A DNA stretch of 8,478 nucleotides from Candidatus Melainabacteria bacterium (GCA_014380105.1 JACMKL010000173.1:1-8478); one strand, 5' to 3'; positions 1 through 6,480 are shown, counted from the stretch's first letter. Notes: generated by a model not told the origin, from the letters alone. Program-made: numbers and translations.

Positions 1-385
1 AGGCAATTTTCTTGACCGCGGCATCAACCATCTCGACGATTTTGGGGTCGTCGAAACTGCTGATGCGAAGATAGCCGAAGTTGTTCGGGGTGAGAACACC
101 GAGAACATCCGCCGGCTTTTCTTCAGCCTTGGTCTCACTGCCTGCCTCCGCGAGCGCCACCACTGGCGGCACCATTCGTTCCGTGTAAGTGTCGCCCAGC
201 GAAGCCAACATTTCGTCGGCAAATCGCAGAGCAGACTCCTCACTGTCGATTACATCGTCGAAACGATGTTGCCAACTTTGCCAATCTGAGAGCCGGTTGA
301 CGTCGTAAAACGTCACTCCGACCAGCTCCCAGATGTCGCGATAAAGCGCACGCCATTTGGCGGAGGCGCCCAGTTCATTTGACAT
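1..385 (-). CDS. S41/CTP-like peptidase, N-terminal part (runs off the window)
   Basis: I translated this from ATG at 385; 128 codons are open to the window edge and the C-terminal catalytic part is missing. Residues 57-70 (ADEML..SLGDTYTER) match the segment that precedes the PDZ domain in C-terminal processing proteases, which usually read SLGDPYT. Residues 104-111 (GYLRISSF) match the start of the S41 catalytic core. In ordinary CTPs a PDZ domain of about 80 residues lies between these two; here there is only a linker of about 35 residues rich in Ala and Glu, so the PDZ domain seems absent. No signal peptide is visible, which suggests a cytoplasmic location. The start is fixed by a perfect AAGGAGG at 391-397, 5 nt upstream; an in-frame ATG at 400 has no ribosome site. 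It lies 32 nt after the hydrolase gene and is probably co-transcribed with it. The Ser/Lys catalytic residues cannot be seen here. Confidence 0.65.
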   Translation of the reverse strand, partial: MSNELGASAKWRALYRDIWELVGVTFYDVNRLSDWQSWQHRFDDVIDSEESALRFADEMLASLGDTYTERMVPPVVALAEAGSETKAEEKPADVLGVLTPNNFGYLRISSFDDPKIVEMVDAAVKKIA

Positions 386-417
386 AACAACCTCCTTCAT
401 TTGGAGTTGCACGAGGA

Positions 418-984
418 TCAGTGACCCTGACCGTGCAGCTCGACATTGACGTTGGGAATTGCTGGGAAATCTTCGTACCACACGTCATTGGCACGACCAG
501 TCAGGCAGTTGCAGGCGTCTTGAACAACCGTGATGGAACATCCCGGCTCTTTGTCGACCAGACCCTGAACAGATTCCAGAACGCATGCGTCACTGTTGAC
601 ACCGCACATCCGGAACGAAGTCTGCGAATAACCACGGGCGGCACAAGCACGAAGAATTTCAGCAGAACCGTCATCGCCATTTTTGGGGACAACAACTGCA
701 CGGTCATAACCGTCGACCAGTTGCATGATGTCGGGATACGTCTCGCCCATTTCGTGAGCGTGGTATTCGACAATCAAGATCAACTGGTTTGCCTGGCGAG
801 CGCGAGTGATCTCCTGTTTGACGAACCACTGAGTGATAGCGTCGTTGCTGGCTTTGTAGCCCGGCTGCATGTCGATCACAACAAGGACAGGTCCCTGAAA
901 GACGAGCGAAGCAGAATCGAGCAGACGAGAGCGATGCAGTCCGGCTCCAGCGGAGCCAATGTGCACAGAATCATGTGTTTTCAT
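418..984 (-). CDS. Isochorismatase-family cysteine hydrolase
   Basis: The protein has 188 residues, a usual length for the isochorismatase/nicotinamidase fold. The expected triad is visible: Asp38 in VVIDMQ, Lys101 in VVPKNGDDGS and Cys134 in CGVNSDACV. The GVNSDAC segment is the family's cis-peptide and nucleophile motif. The family hydrolyses amides or vinyl ethers (nicotinamide, isochorismate, N-carbamoyl compounds, ureas); nothing here fixes the substrate. The strand after Lys101 reads DDGS rather than the common Y-S-A-F, so the pocket may differ. The first 30 residues are an extension with no clear signal-peptide character, so it is probably cytoplasmic. The ribosome site is weak (AGAAAG about 10 nt upstream of ATG 984). 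It is followed after 32 nt by the S41-like peptidase gene, suggesting one transcript. Confidence 0.85.
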   Translation of the reverse strand: MKTHDSVHIGSAGAGLHRSRLLDSASLVFQGPVLVVIDMQPGYKASNDAITQWFVKQEITRARQANQLILIVEYHAHEMGETYPDIMQLVDGYDRAVVVPKNGDDGSAEILRACAARGYSQTSFRMCGVNSDACVLESVQGLVDKEPGCSITVVQDACNCLTGRANDVWYEDFPAIPNVNVELHGQGH

Positions 985-1075
985 TTTTTTGGCTTTCTAA
1001 TTTGGACGGCACAAATCAATACACAGTGGTGCATCAATTCGCGCGCGTTTAGGTTAGTGATTTAGTTACTGAGTT

Positions 1076-1104
1076 TTAGTAGAGAGTTTGTTTTTGGAGT
1101 TCAA
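1076..1104 (-). promoter_or_regulatory. Candidate sigma-70 promoter for the hydrolase-peptidase pair
   Basis: On the minus strand TTGAAC (1099-1104) and TACTAA (1076-1081) are separated by 17 nt. Matches to the consensus are 4/6 and 3/6, so this is a weak call. The rest of 985-1315 holds no supported gene: only this promoter candidate, about 90 nt of leader before ATG 984, and a possible terminator at 1173-1196. Confidence 0.25.
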
Positions 1105-1172
1105 GAAGATAATTCAAACCTACGCATGCTTTAGATCTTGGAGCAAGCTTTTAATATTCCGTATAGCGCGTT

Positions 1173-1196
1173 AAACAAAAGCTCAAAATTTGGGCT
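1173..1196 (-). terminator. Possible rho-independent terminator after the 342-aa TPR gene
   Basis: Read on the minus strand, a small hairpin (arms 1190-1196 and 1180-1186, six pairs with one mismatch and a 3-nt loop) is followed by TTTTGTTT. It lies about 120 nt past the TPR stop codon. The stem is short and AT-rich, so strength is doubtful. Confidence 0.35.
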
Positions 1197-1315
1197 CCTG
1201 TGGCAGGTGCAGCAATCGAACAGTGTGAGGAAGCGGAATTTTGCAGCACGGCAATTGATTAAAATTCTTAGCGCGAGCACTGCTAGCGAATCCGGATAGC
1301 GACGTTGAGCGAAGT

Positions 1316-2344
1316 TCAGCGAGGTTTTTTTGCTGCGCGGAAAAGCTGATCTAGTCTCGTTTTTGTAAGCTTCAATTGCGCCGCATTTTGCCGCGGATCG
1401 TTTTCGCAAATCTGCAATGACACCAGAAGCAAATCGCAAGCCTCTTCAGACCGCTCAAGGGACGCCAGCATATCGCCAAGAGAATAAAGTGAAACTGCGA
1501 CATCAGGATGGTCGGCACCAAGCGTATTTTGCCTGATCTTGAGCGCTTTGGTATACAAAAATTCCGCTTCACGATACATTTTTTGAGCGCGATATAAGTC
1601 GGCAAGCATAGTCAAACTATCGGCCACAATCGGATGATCAGGCCATAGTTCTCGTGCTTCAATCAGCATTGAGTGACGCAAGAGGACTTCCGCCTCCTCA
1701 TACTCTTGTTTGCGGAAATGTCCTTGAGCGAGAAGTAAAAGGCTATGCGAGATGTCTTGGAAGCTGGTCGGGACTTCTTTTGCGTGAAAATTTTTGCTCA
1801 ATTCACATGATTGCCGAAAGTATGAAAGCGCAGCCTCATATTTTCCCTGTCGTGAATTTATTATCGACAAACCCATGTAAGCGGAAGCCAGGACTTGATG
1901 ATTAGGTCCCAGAAGTTTTTCGTAAATGTATACAGAATTTTTGACGAGACGTTCTGCATCGTCAAATTTGCCCCATGCAAAATATAAACCTGCCAAATAA
2001 TTGAGTCGTATTGCCACTTGAGGGTGTTCCAAACCAACCTGTCGCTCAGTTATTTTCAATGCGCGTAGATAATATGGCTCGGCCTCCTCAAATTTATTCT
2101 GAATGCGATATAAAATTCCCAATCTTTGCAATCCAGGCAAGAGGCTCTGGTCATGCGGTCCTTGCACGGATTCACGCAGAGCGAGTGAGCGAAGATAGCA
2201 CTCTTCTGCACGATCAAAAACACCGTGACTGTGGCACGCGTAGGACAAGTCATCTAACAGTGTAGAGAGTGCCGGGTCATATCTTCCAAGTTCACTTTCC
2301 TGGATTTGTAGTAGTTCTTCAAGCTTTTCTATGGAGGCATTCAT
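1316..2344 (-). CDS. Kinesin-light-chain-type TPR repeat protein (342 aa)
   Basis: The protein is almost entirely TPR helices with the 42-residue period typical of the kinesin-light-chain type. Repeats start near residues 27, 69, 111, 153, about 197, 239 and 281, seven in all; a 4-residue insertion sits between the fourth and fifth. Linkers carry the usual LG-x-x-HP motif (GLEHPQV 104-110, LGPNHQV 145-151, LGADHPD 275-281). No catalytic domain, signal peptide or membrane segment is seen, so it is probably a cytoplasmic protein-binding scaffold; the partner is unknown. The tail (326-342) is Lys/Arg-rich. The start at ATG 2344 has a weak AGAG-type ribosome site. It lies 29 nt downstream of the secreted-protein gene and probably shares its transcript. 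Confidence 0.85.
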   Translation of the reverse strand: MNASIEKLEELLQIQESELGRYDPALSTLLDDLSYACHSHGVFDRAEECYLRSLALRESVQGPHDQSLLPGLQRLGILYRIQNKFEEAEPYYLRALKITERQVGLEHPQVAIRLNYLAGLYFAWGKFDDAERLVKNSVYIYEKLLGPNHQVLASAYMGLSIINSRQGKYEAALSYFRQSCELSKNFHAKEVPTSFQDISHSLLLLAQGHFRKQEYEEAEVLLRHSMLIEARELWPDHPIVADSLTMLADLYRAQKMYREAEFLYTKALKIRQNTLGADHPDVAVSLYSLGDMLASLERSEEACDLLLVSLQICENDPRQNAAQLKLTKTRLDQLFRAAKKPR

Positions 2345-2373
2345 GATTATTTCTCTGTACTAAATTTCTAAAA

Positions 2374-3174
2374 TCATTTGCTTAAAAGCAAATCTGAAAG
2401 GTCACGCGCTGTTTCGGTTGAGCCGAAGAATTTCTCTTGGGACGTGATTTGCTTCAGGCCAGGTGGCAATTTAAATAAATCGGCATTGACCTTTATTCTC
2501 TCAATTTTTGTGGTCTGCAGCCGGAAATATCCAGGGTCTTCGTTCTTCTTGTCTAGCGCCTTTGCACTGGTCTGAAACCAGCCATCAGAGTCATCAGAGC
2601 GGTAGTCTAGTTTCATTTCCAATGGAACATTTCCATTTTGTGGAATTCCATAAGTGAGGCTAACAAAATCGTTTGCAAATTTTGAGGGCATCCCGGTCAT
2701 GTAAATCATTCGTCCGCACTTCACCAAGAATGGCTTACCAGCGCGCGACACGCCTTTGCATAAAATTTCGAAGAACTTTGCTTTGGTCTTCAACAATGTC
2801 ACATCACGACGAAACGTGACTTCAGCATCCCGGCTGCTCGCCAACGATCCGCCTGTCAAAGAGAAGCCGTGTTTGTAGTACTGGCTTTCACTTTGAACAA
2901 CGACGAGCTTTGCTTTGGGATTGAAGATAAACACCTTATGCTTGTCCCGATGCCAGACTGCAATGGCATCTCCACTGGTCCATCGCATCAATCCAAACGA
3001 TTCATTCAGAAACAGCTCTCCGTGACCGAGGAGACGATGTTGTTGGAGACAATGCAGAACTGGAACATCTGCTGATAATACGGGCGCAGAAAAGACGGCA
3101 ACAAGCGCAGCACTTAATCCAAGCGCATTTCCAAGTTGGCTGAGCTTCCGGTAACTATTGGGCGAAATCTCCAT
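2374..3174 (-). CDS. Exported protein of unknown function with N-terminal signal peptide
   Basis: The protein has 266 residues. Residues 1-35 look like a Sec signal peptide: basic residues at 9-10, a hydrophobic stretch at about 18-33, and a VLSA/DV cleavage site after Ala35. There is no lipobox. The mature part alternates short beta-like strands (FGLMRW, AIAVWH, KVFIFNP, KLVVVQ) and ends with DLFKLPPGLKQI, which resembles the closing strand of LolA-like or DUF4412-type envelope proteins; this is a fold-level impression, not an assignment. Cysteines at 42, 139 and 153 could form a disulfide after export. No catalytic motif was recognised. No good Shine-Dalgarno is seen before ATG 3174, but no better in-frame start exists and the signal peptide supports this one. 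The TPR gene follows after 29 nt. Confidence 0.8.
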   Translation of the reverse strand: MEISPNSYRKLSQLGNALGLSAALVAVFSAPVLSADVPVLHCLQQHRLLGHGELFLNESFGLMRWTSGDAIAVWHRDKHKVFIFNPKAKLVVVQSESQYYKHGFSLTGGSLASSRDAEVTFRRDVTLLKTKAKFFEILCKGVSRAGKPFLVKCGRMIYMTGMPSKFANDFVSLTYGIPQNGNVPLEMKLDYRSDDSDGWFQTSAKALDKKNEDPGYFRLQTTKIERIKVNADLFKLPPGLKQITSQEKFFGSTETARDLSDLLLSK

Positions 3175-3200
3175 AATTTTGTCATGCCATTTTTGAATCC

Positions 3201-3229
3201 ATCTTACGCGCTACGACGGAGACTAGTAA
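3201..3229 (-). promoter_or_regulatory. Weak candidate promoter for the exported-protein/TPR unit
   Basis: TTACTA (3224-3229) and TAAGAT (3201-3206) on the minus strand are 17 nt apart, with 3/6 and 4/6 matches. It lies between the sigma-factor terminator and ATG 3174, where a promoter is expected if that terminator works. Confidence 0.25.
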
Positions 3230-3240
3230 GGCTCGCGACG

Positions 3241-3284
3241 AAAAAGAAAGACATGGCAGCCAGCTCGAAAGCCGGTGCCATGTC
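3241..3284 (-). terminator. Rho-independent terminator of the sigma-factor gene
   Basis: GACATGGCA (3250-3258) pairs perfectly with TGCCATGTC (3276-3284), and an inner GCT-CGAA-AGC tetraloop hairpin (3263-3272) extends the stem. Read on the minus strand the stem is followed directly by TTTCTTTTTC (3240-3249). It starts about 33 nt past the sigma-factor stop codon. On the plus strand no comparable T tract follows, so it acts on leftward transcription. Confidence 0.8.
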
Positions 3285-3317
3285 AATCAGTAGTCTTTTC
3301 TAAGTCGCCGAAACTAC

Positions 3318-4172
3318 TTAGAGAAGCGACTTAAGCACTTTGCCGCGTTCGCCTTTGCCGAGCAGAATCAGAGCTTTCGCTTCGATCTGACGGATGCGCT
3401 CGCGGGTGACGCCGTAGATTTGGCTGACGTCTTCCAGCGTGCGAGTGCCCTTGCCATCGAGGTCAAAGCGCATCGTGACGATGGCGCGCTGCCTGTCGGT
3501 CAGCTCGGAAAGAGCGCTCGTGACCCGCGAAACCATGTCGTTCTCAACCAGCTTCGATTCCGGGTTGACTGCCGAAGTATCAGCGATCAGTTCGCCGAGT
3601 TCGGAGCTGCCATCACCGATGGTGACATTGATCGACACGGGCTCACTGGACATCTCCATGAGCTCATAGAGCTCGTGGACGGAGACGCCAAGCTTTTCCG
3701 CAACGGCGGTATCCGAGGGCGGGCGACCGTCCTTGGACATGCTCGCCAGGATGCGCTTCATCTTGTGGATGAGAGCGTCCTTCTGAGCTGGCACGCGAAT
3801 CGTTCGACCACACTCACGAATGTGATTGACGATGCACGTGCGCACCCACCAGGCGGCGTAGGTGCTGAAGCGAAAACCGAGTTCCACCTTGAACTTGGAG
3901 GCAGCGGTCATGAGACCGATGTTGCCCTCCTGCACCAGGTCCTCGTAAGGGATACCGGTGTATGCGAATTTGCGAGCGCCCGACATGGCCATGCGCAGGT
4001 GAGCAGTGATGACGACGTCGCGCGCCTTATCACCGTCCCTGCCACCGGCAGCCATACGCTCGAAGAGTTGGCGCTCTTCCTCACGCGAAAGCATCTTGGT
4101 TGCAGATGCCTGCTTGAGGAATTCTTCGTACATGCTGCCGTCTTTGGCAACAGTGGAAGCTGCTCTAATCAT
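3318..4172 (-). CDS. RNA polymerase sigma-70 family factor (group 1/2-like, lacks region 1.1)
   Basis: The 284-residue protein directs RNA polymerase core to promoters. Region 1.2 is near 14-40; region 2 near 53-128 with HLRMAMSGARKF, DLVQEGNIGLM and FRFSTYAAWW; region 3 near 132-209 with a 3.2-like LGELIADT; region 4 near 216-273 with helix-turn-helix TLEDV...VTRERIRQIEAKAL (245-268). RTIRVP (123-128) and the full region 3 place it near RpoD/RpoS rather than ECF factors. Trp108-Trp109, needed for melting, are kept, as are Arg257, Glu258 and Arg261, equivalent to E. coli 584, 585 and 588 that contact the -35. The residues matching Gln437 and Thr440, which read -12, are Thr112 and Val115. I chose ATG 4172 because AAGGA lies 8 nt upstream; ATG 4211 (297 aa) has no ribosome site. 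It is short for a housekeeping factor, so an alternative or stress factor is likely. Confidence 0.93.
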   Translation of the reverse strand: MIRAASTVAKDGSMYEEFLKQASATKMLSREEERQLFERMAAGGRDGDKARDVVITAHLRMAMSGARKFAYTGIPYEDLVQEGNIGLMTAASKFKVELGFRFSTYAAWWVRTCIVNHIRECGRTIRVPAQKDALIHKMKRILASMSKDGRPPSDTAVAEKLGVSVHELYELMEMSSEPVSINVTIGDGSSELGELIADTSAVNPESKLVENDMVSRVTSALSELTDRQRAIVTMRFDLDGKGTRTLEDVSQIYGVTRERIRQIEAKALILLGKGERGKVLKSLL

Positions 4173-4180
4173 CGCAAAAT

Positions 4181-4185
4181 TCCTT
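4181..4185 (-). promoter_or_regulatory. Ribosome binding site that decides the sigma-factor start
   Basis: AAGGA on the minus strand lies 8 nt before ATG 4172. The longer in-frame ATG at 4211 is preceded by a pyrimidine-rich stretch without a Shine-Dalgarno sequence. Confidence 0.65.
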
Positions 4186-4248
4186 CTCTGGATGATGTCC
4201 CGATGGACCATAGAAGAGGCTCGACTCTGTGTCTTCCTCCGTGCGATT

Positions 4249-4277
4249 TTTATCTAGTCTTGAAGCAGAATGCGCAA
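4249..4277 (-). promoter_or_regulatory. Candidate promoter of the sigma-factor gene
   Basis: TTGCGC (4272-4277) and GATAAA (4249-4254) on the minus strand are 17 nt apart, with 3/6 and 4/6 matches. An overlapping TAGATA (4251-4256) is another possible -10. It would give a leader of about 70 nt before ATG 4172. Confidence 0.35.
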
Positions 4278-4295
4278 CAGGCAGCAATTTGCCTG
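4278..4295. repeat. Perfect 18-bp dyad next to the sigma-factor promoter
   Basis: CAGGCA and TGCCTG are separated by 6 nt (4284-4289). The dyad touches the candidate -35 at 4277 and lies 30 nt past the short TPR gene's stop codon. No T tract follows on the minus strand, so a terminator is unlikely; an operator or an RNA hairpin is possible. Confidence 0.5.
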
Positions 4296-4325
4296 ATGCA
4301 CATTGGTGGGTTCAGGCGTCTGCGA

Positions 4326-4655
4326 TCAGCGGAAAAGCTCATGCAGATGCGAGAAAATCCACAGTACCTGCGGATCCGAATTACCCAGATTTTTCTCGAG
4401 ATTGGTCAGCGCCTGGATGAGATATTCGCGACCTTCGAGAGGGCGTCCTTGTTCAACGAGCCCCTGTCCCAAATCTGCAAGCGCGGTGCCGACGGCGGGA
4501 TGGTCAGGACCGAGTTGTTCGCGACCGAATTCGAGCGCTTCAAGCCAGAGACGTTCCGCTTCGGGATACGCTTTCCAACGCTGATGTTCGGATGCGCTCT
4601 TGAGCAATTCCGCGATGTGGACGAGAGGACAGGGTACTTTTTCGGATAAGGTCAT
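4326..4655 (-). CDS. Short kinesin-light-chain-type TPR protein (109 aa)
   Basis: The protein has about two and a half TPR repeats, near residues 12-45, 54-87 and a partial one from 96. The LGPDHPAVGTAL linker (48-59) and the 42-residue spacing match the larger TPR protein at 1316-2344. It ends inside the third repeat, right after a helix-A-like stretch, so it may be a truncated family member or a small adaptor that pairs with another TPR protein. No signal peptide or enzyme motif is seen. GGAG lies 6 nt before ATG 4655, and a stop codon of another frame touches the start (TGAATG). The sigma-factor gene follows after 153 nt on the same strand; a link between the two is possible but not shown. 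Confidence 0.75.
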   Translation of the reverse strand: MTLSEKVPCPLVHIAELLKSASEHQRWKAYPEAERLWLEALEFGREQLGPDHPAVGTALADLGQGLVEQGRPLEGREYLIQALTNLEKNLGNSDPQVLWIFSHLHELFR

Positions 4656-4837
4656 TCAGTGCTCCATGTAGTTGGCGATACGTACTTGGTGAGATCCGAG
4701 CACGTTGATGCAGCGATTGATGCTGGTAGAAAGAGCGGAGATGAGAGTGGAATCAGTGTTTTTGAAAAAAGTCCTTTCAGTTGGTTGAAATAAGTAGTGA
4801 GACCTCCTGTCTAACAAAAAGGAGATTCAAGAGCATC

Positions 4838-4872
4838 AAAAGCTTTGTGAAGAGACGTTCTTCACAAGAAGC
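4838..4872 (-). terminator. Probable terminator between aminotransferase and short TPR gene
   Basis: TGTGAAGA (4846-4853) pairs with TCTTCACA (4859-4866) around a 5-nt loop; GCTT (4842-4845) pairs with AAGC (4869-4872) beyond a 2-nt bulge, giving 12 pairs. On the minus strand the stem runs straight into TTTT (4838-4841). The T tract is short, so efficiency is uncertain. It lies about 150 nt past the aminotransferase stop codon. Confidence 0.5.
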
Positions 4873-4895
4873 AACAAAGCGCATCAGGTCACCCG

Positions 4896-4946
4896 GTGGC
4901 AAGTTTTGAGCTTTTCAAAGACAAAAGCTGCCACTTTTGTAAGTGG
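4896..4946. repeat. Two overlapping, mutually exclusive hairpins
   Basis: The larger has arms 4896-4908 and 4922-4934 (GTGGCA with TGCCAC, TTTTG with CAAAA, and a 2-nt mismatch between). The smaller is CCACTT-TTGT-AAGTGG at 4931-4946. They share 4931-4934, so only one can form at a time. On the minus strand the smaller hairpin would form first. Confidence 0.5.
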
Positions 4947-5023
4947 TTGTAATCAGATTTGAAAGCTGGCGAAGCTTGCGCTGCTTTCGTTGCAAGGTTT
5001 ACGAAAGAGATAAAACAGCGGCG

Positions 5024-6397
5024 TCAATGGAGCAGGTTTTTGACGCTCTCGGCAAAAACAGCAGTGTGGCGGTCGACATCTTCATCAGTGTGAGCAGGCG
5101 AAAACAATGCCATGTTGTGAAATGGGGTCATCAAAATGCCACGATTAAGAGCTGCTAGATGCATGTAGCGATCGAGCTCTCCATCGATTGCAGCGGCAGC
5201 CTCACCACCATTTCTTGGCGCTGTTGGGCGAAACCAATATTCAGCGCGACAGCCTAGCTGTTTCACAATCCATGGCAAATTGTGTTTTGCAATAATTTCC
5301 TCAACACCCTGGGTGAAACGTTTTGCAAGTGGGATAGTGTGCTCGAAAGCTTTCTCAGTAAGAACATGTTCGAGAGTTGCGCGCATTGCGGCCACTGAAA
5401 GCGCGTTACCGGCAAGAGTGCCACCGATCCCTCCTGTGTCAGCCTCCTCAGTCTCCGTTAGCAGTCGAATTTTTTCAGCAACTTCTGAACTAAAACCATA
5501 AACTGCCGCCGGAACTCCACTTGCAATCGGCTTTCCGATCGTAAGAATATCAGGCTCCAATCCGTGTGCTTTGGAATAGCCACCAGGGCCGGTGCAAATT
5601 GTATGGGTTTCATCAATGATCAAAAGCGCTCCAGCCTTTCGAGTTAGTTCACGCAAAGTGTGATGATAGCCAGGGTCTGGCAGGATAATGCCTATATTTG
5701 TCATCACGGGTTCTGCCAAAACACAAGCAACGTCGCCGTGTGAAAGTGCTTTTTCAAGTGCCTGGATGTCGTTGAATTCCACCACGCGTGTTGTTTCGGC
5801 CGGATTGACGGGAGGACCAAGATTGCCTCTGCGTGGACCTTCTTTGCCATTGTTGAGCGTACAAAATGTTTCGTCCACAGTACCGTGATAGCACCAATTA
5901 AAAACCAAAATTTTGGAGCGCCCCGTCAGTTGGCGTGCTAAACGAATCGAAAAACGATTAGCATCAGTGGCTGTCATAGCCATTTGCCAATATTGCAGAC
6001 CAAATCGACGCGCCAATTCCTCGCCAACCCAAACATGATCTTCAGTAGGCAACATGAACGTTAAACCGCGCTGCGCCTGGGTCTGAAGCGCCTTCATGGA
6101 AGGATCAGGAGAATGTCCAGTCATAGCACCAGTGTCGCCCAAACAGAGATCGAGATAGCGCAGTCCATCAACGTCAGTGAAATAAGCACCTTTTGCTTCC
6201 CTGACAAAGATCGGAAAAGACCCGGCCCACTTGGTCATCCAATTCATGGGCACCCCTGACACAAAATGCTTTTGAGCACGGTTGAAAAGTTCGAAAGATT
6301 TCGGATGTTCTTGGCGAAAACGTTCAGTTTCTTGCTCCAATAACCCTGACAATTTTTCGCGGTCGATAATGATGGTGGCGGACTGAAAATCTGTCAT
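5024..6397 (-). CDS. Class III PLP-dependent aminotransferase (glutamate-1-semialdehyde aminomutase-like)
   Basis: The 457-residue protein belongs to fold-type I, class III enzymes, which move an amino group with pyridoxal phosphate. Asp262 in LLIIDETH should hold the PLP ring nitrogen, Lys289 in DILTIGKPIASGVP should form the Schiff base, Tyr170-His171-Gly172 is the ring-stacking YHG motif, and Thr327 in GGTLAGNALS should bind phosphate. Residues 48-95 (SGVPMNW...GHSP) follow the N-terminal pattern of the semialdehyde aminomutase branch. The usual S-G-T/S-E-A phosphate loop reads M-T-A-T-D-A (141-146), and the IDE segment is followed by THTICTGPGG rather than V-M-T-G-F-R, so it is probably not HemL itself. 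I chose ATG 6397, with AAGG 8 nt upstream, over an upstream extension to 6469 that crosses the candidate promoter. No neighbour indicates its pathway. Confidence 0.88.
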   Translation of the reverse strand: MTDFQSATIIIDREKLSGLLEQETERFRQEHPKSFELFNRAQKHFVSGVPMNWMTKWAGSFPIFVREAKGAYFTDVDGLRYLDLCLGDTGAMTGHSPDPSMKALQTQAQRGLTFMLPTEDHVWVGEELARRFGLQYWQMAMTATDANRFSIRLARQLTGRSKILVFNWCYHGTVDETFCTLNNGKEGPRRGNLGPPVNPAETTRVVEFNDIQALEKALSHGDVACVLAEPVMTNIGIILPDPGYHHTLRELTRKAGALLIIDETHTICTGPGGYSKAHGLEPDILTIGKPIASGVPAAVYGFSSEVAEKIRLLTETEEADTGGIGGTLAGNALSVAAMRATLEHVLTEKAFEHTIPLAKRFTQGVEEIIAKHNLPWIVKQLGCRAEYWFRPTAPRNGGEAAAAIDGELDRYMHLAALNRGILMTPFHNMALFSPAHTDEDVDRHTAVFAESVKNLLH

Positions 6398-6425
6398 GGT
6401 AAATGCCTTATTCGGAAGCTGGATA

Positions 6426-6454
6426 AGTATAACGCCGCCCGCGCATCTTTTCGA
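6426..6454 (-). promoter_or_regulatory. Promoter of the aminotransferase gene
   Basis: TCGAAA (6449-6454) and TATACT (6426-6431) on the minus strand are 17 nt apart, with 4/6 and 5/6 matches to sigma-70 elements. The leader would be about 20-25 nt. The -10 overlaps TATAAC (6428-6433) on the plus strand, a possible divergent -10. Confidence 0.55.
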
Positions 6455-6480
6455 GCGACAGCCAGGCATTTATCTGTCAC

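Larger units (their letters stand above)
4656..5023. other. 368-nt gene-free region, hairpin-rich
   Basis: No gene with a standard start is supported here. The stretch holds a strong hairpin at 4842-4872, two mutually exclusive hairpins at 4896-4946, and an AGGAGG (minus strand, 4803-4808) with no usable start codon at the right distance. A minus-strand open frame of 53 codons ends at 4656 against the TPR start but has only TTG as a possible start. Confidence 0.6.

Noticed and set aside
421..1065. Plus-strand open frame of 214 codons
   Set aside because: It is antisense to the hydrolase, whose catalytic triad is intact on the minus strand.
1131..1439. Minus-strand open frame of 102 codons
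   Set aside because: It overlaps the end of the TPR gene in another frame and shows no family motif or ribosome site.
2376..2393. Palindrome ATTTGCTT-AA-AAGCAAAT at the end of the exported-protein gene
   Set aside because: It lies within the last codons and is followed by only a short T run; the downstream TPR gene seems to be in the same unit, so a terminator here is unlikely.
3420..4649. Plus-strand open frame of 409 codons
   Set aside because: It lies antisense to the sigma-factor and short TPR genes, crosses their spacer, and shows no recognisable motif. The minus-strand proteins have clear family motifs and ribosome sites.
4801..4962. Plus-strand open frame of 54 codons in the hairpin-rich spacer
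   Set aside because: It has no ATG or GTG start at its beginning and no ribosome site in place; it is explained by chance openness in a non-coding stretch.
6398..6469. N-terminal extension of the aminotransferase to 6469
   Set aside because: It crosses the best promoter candidate of the window, and the family similarity and ribosome site fit ATG 6397.
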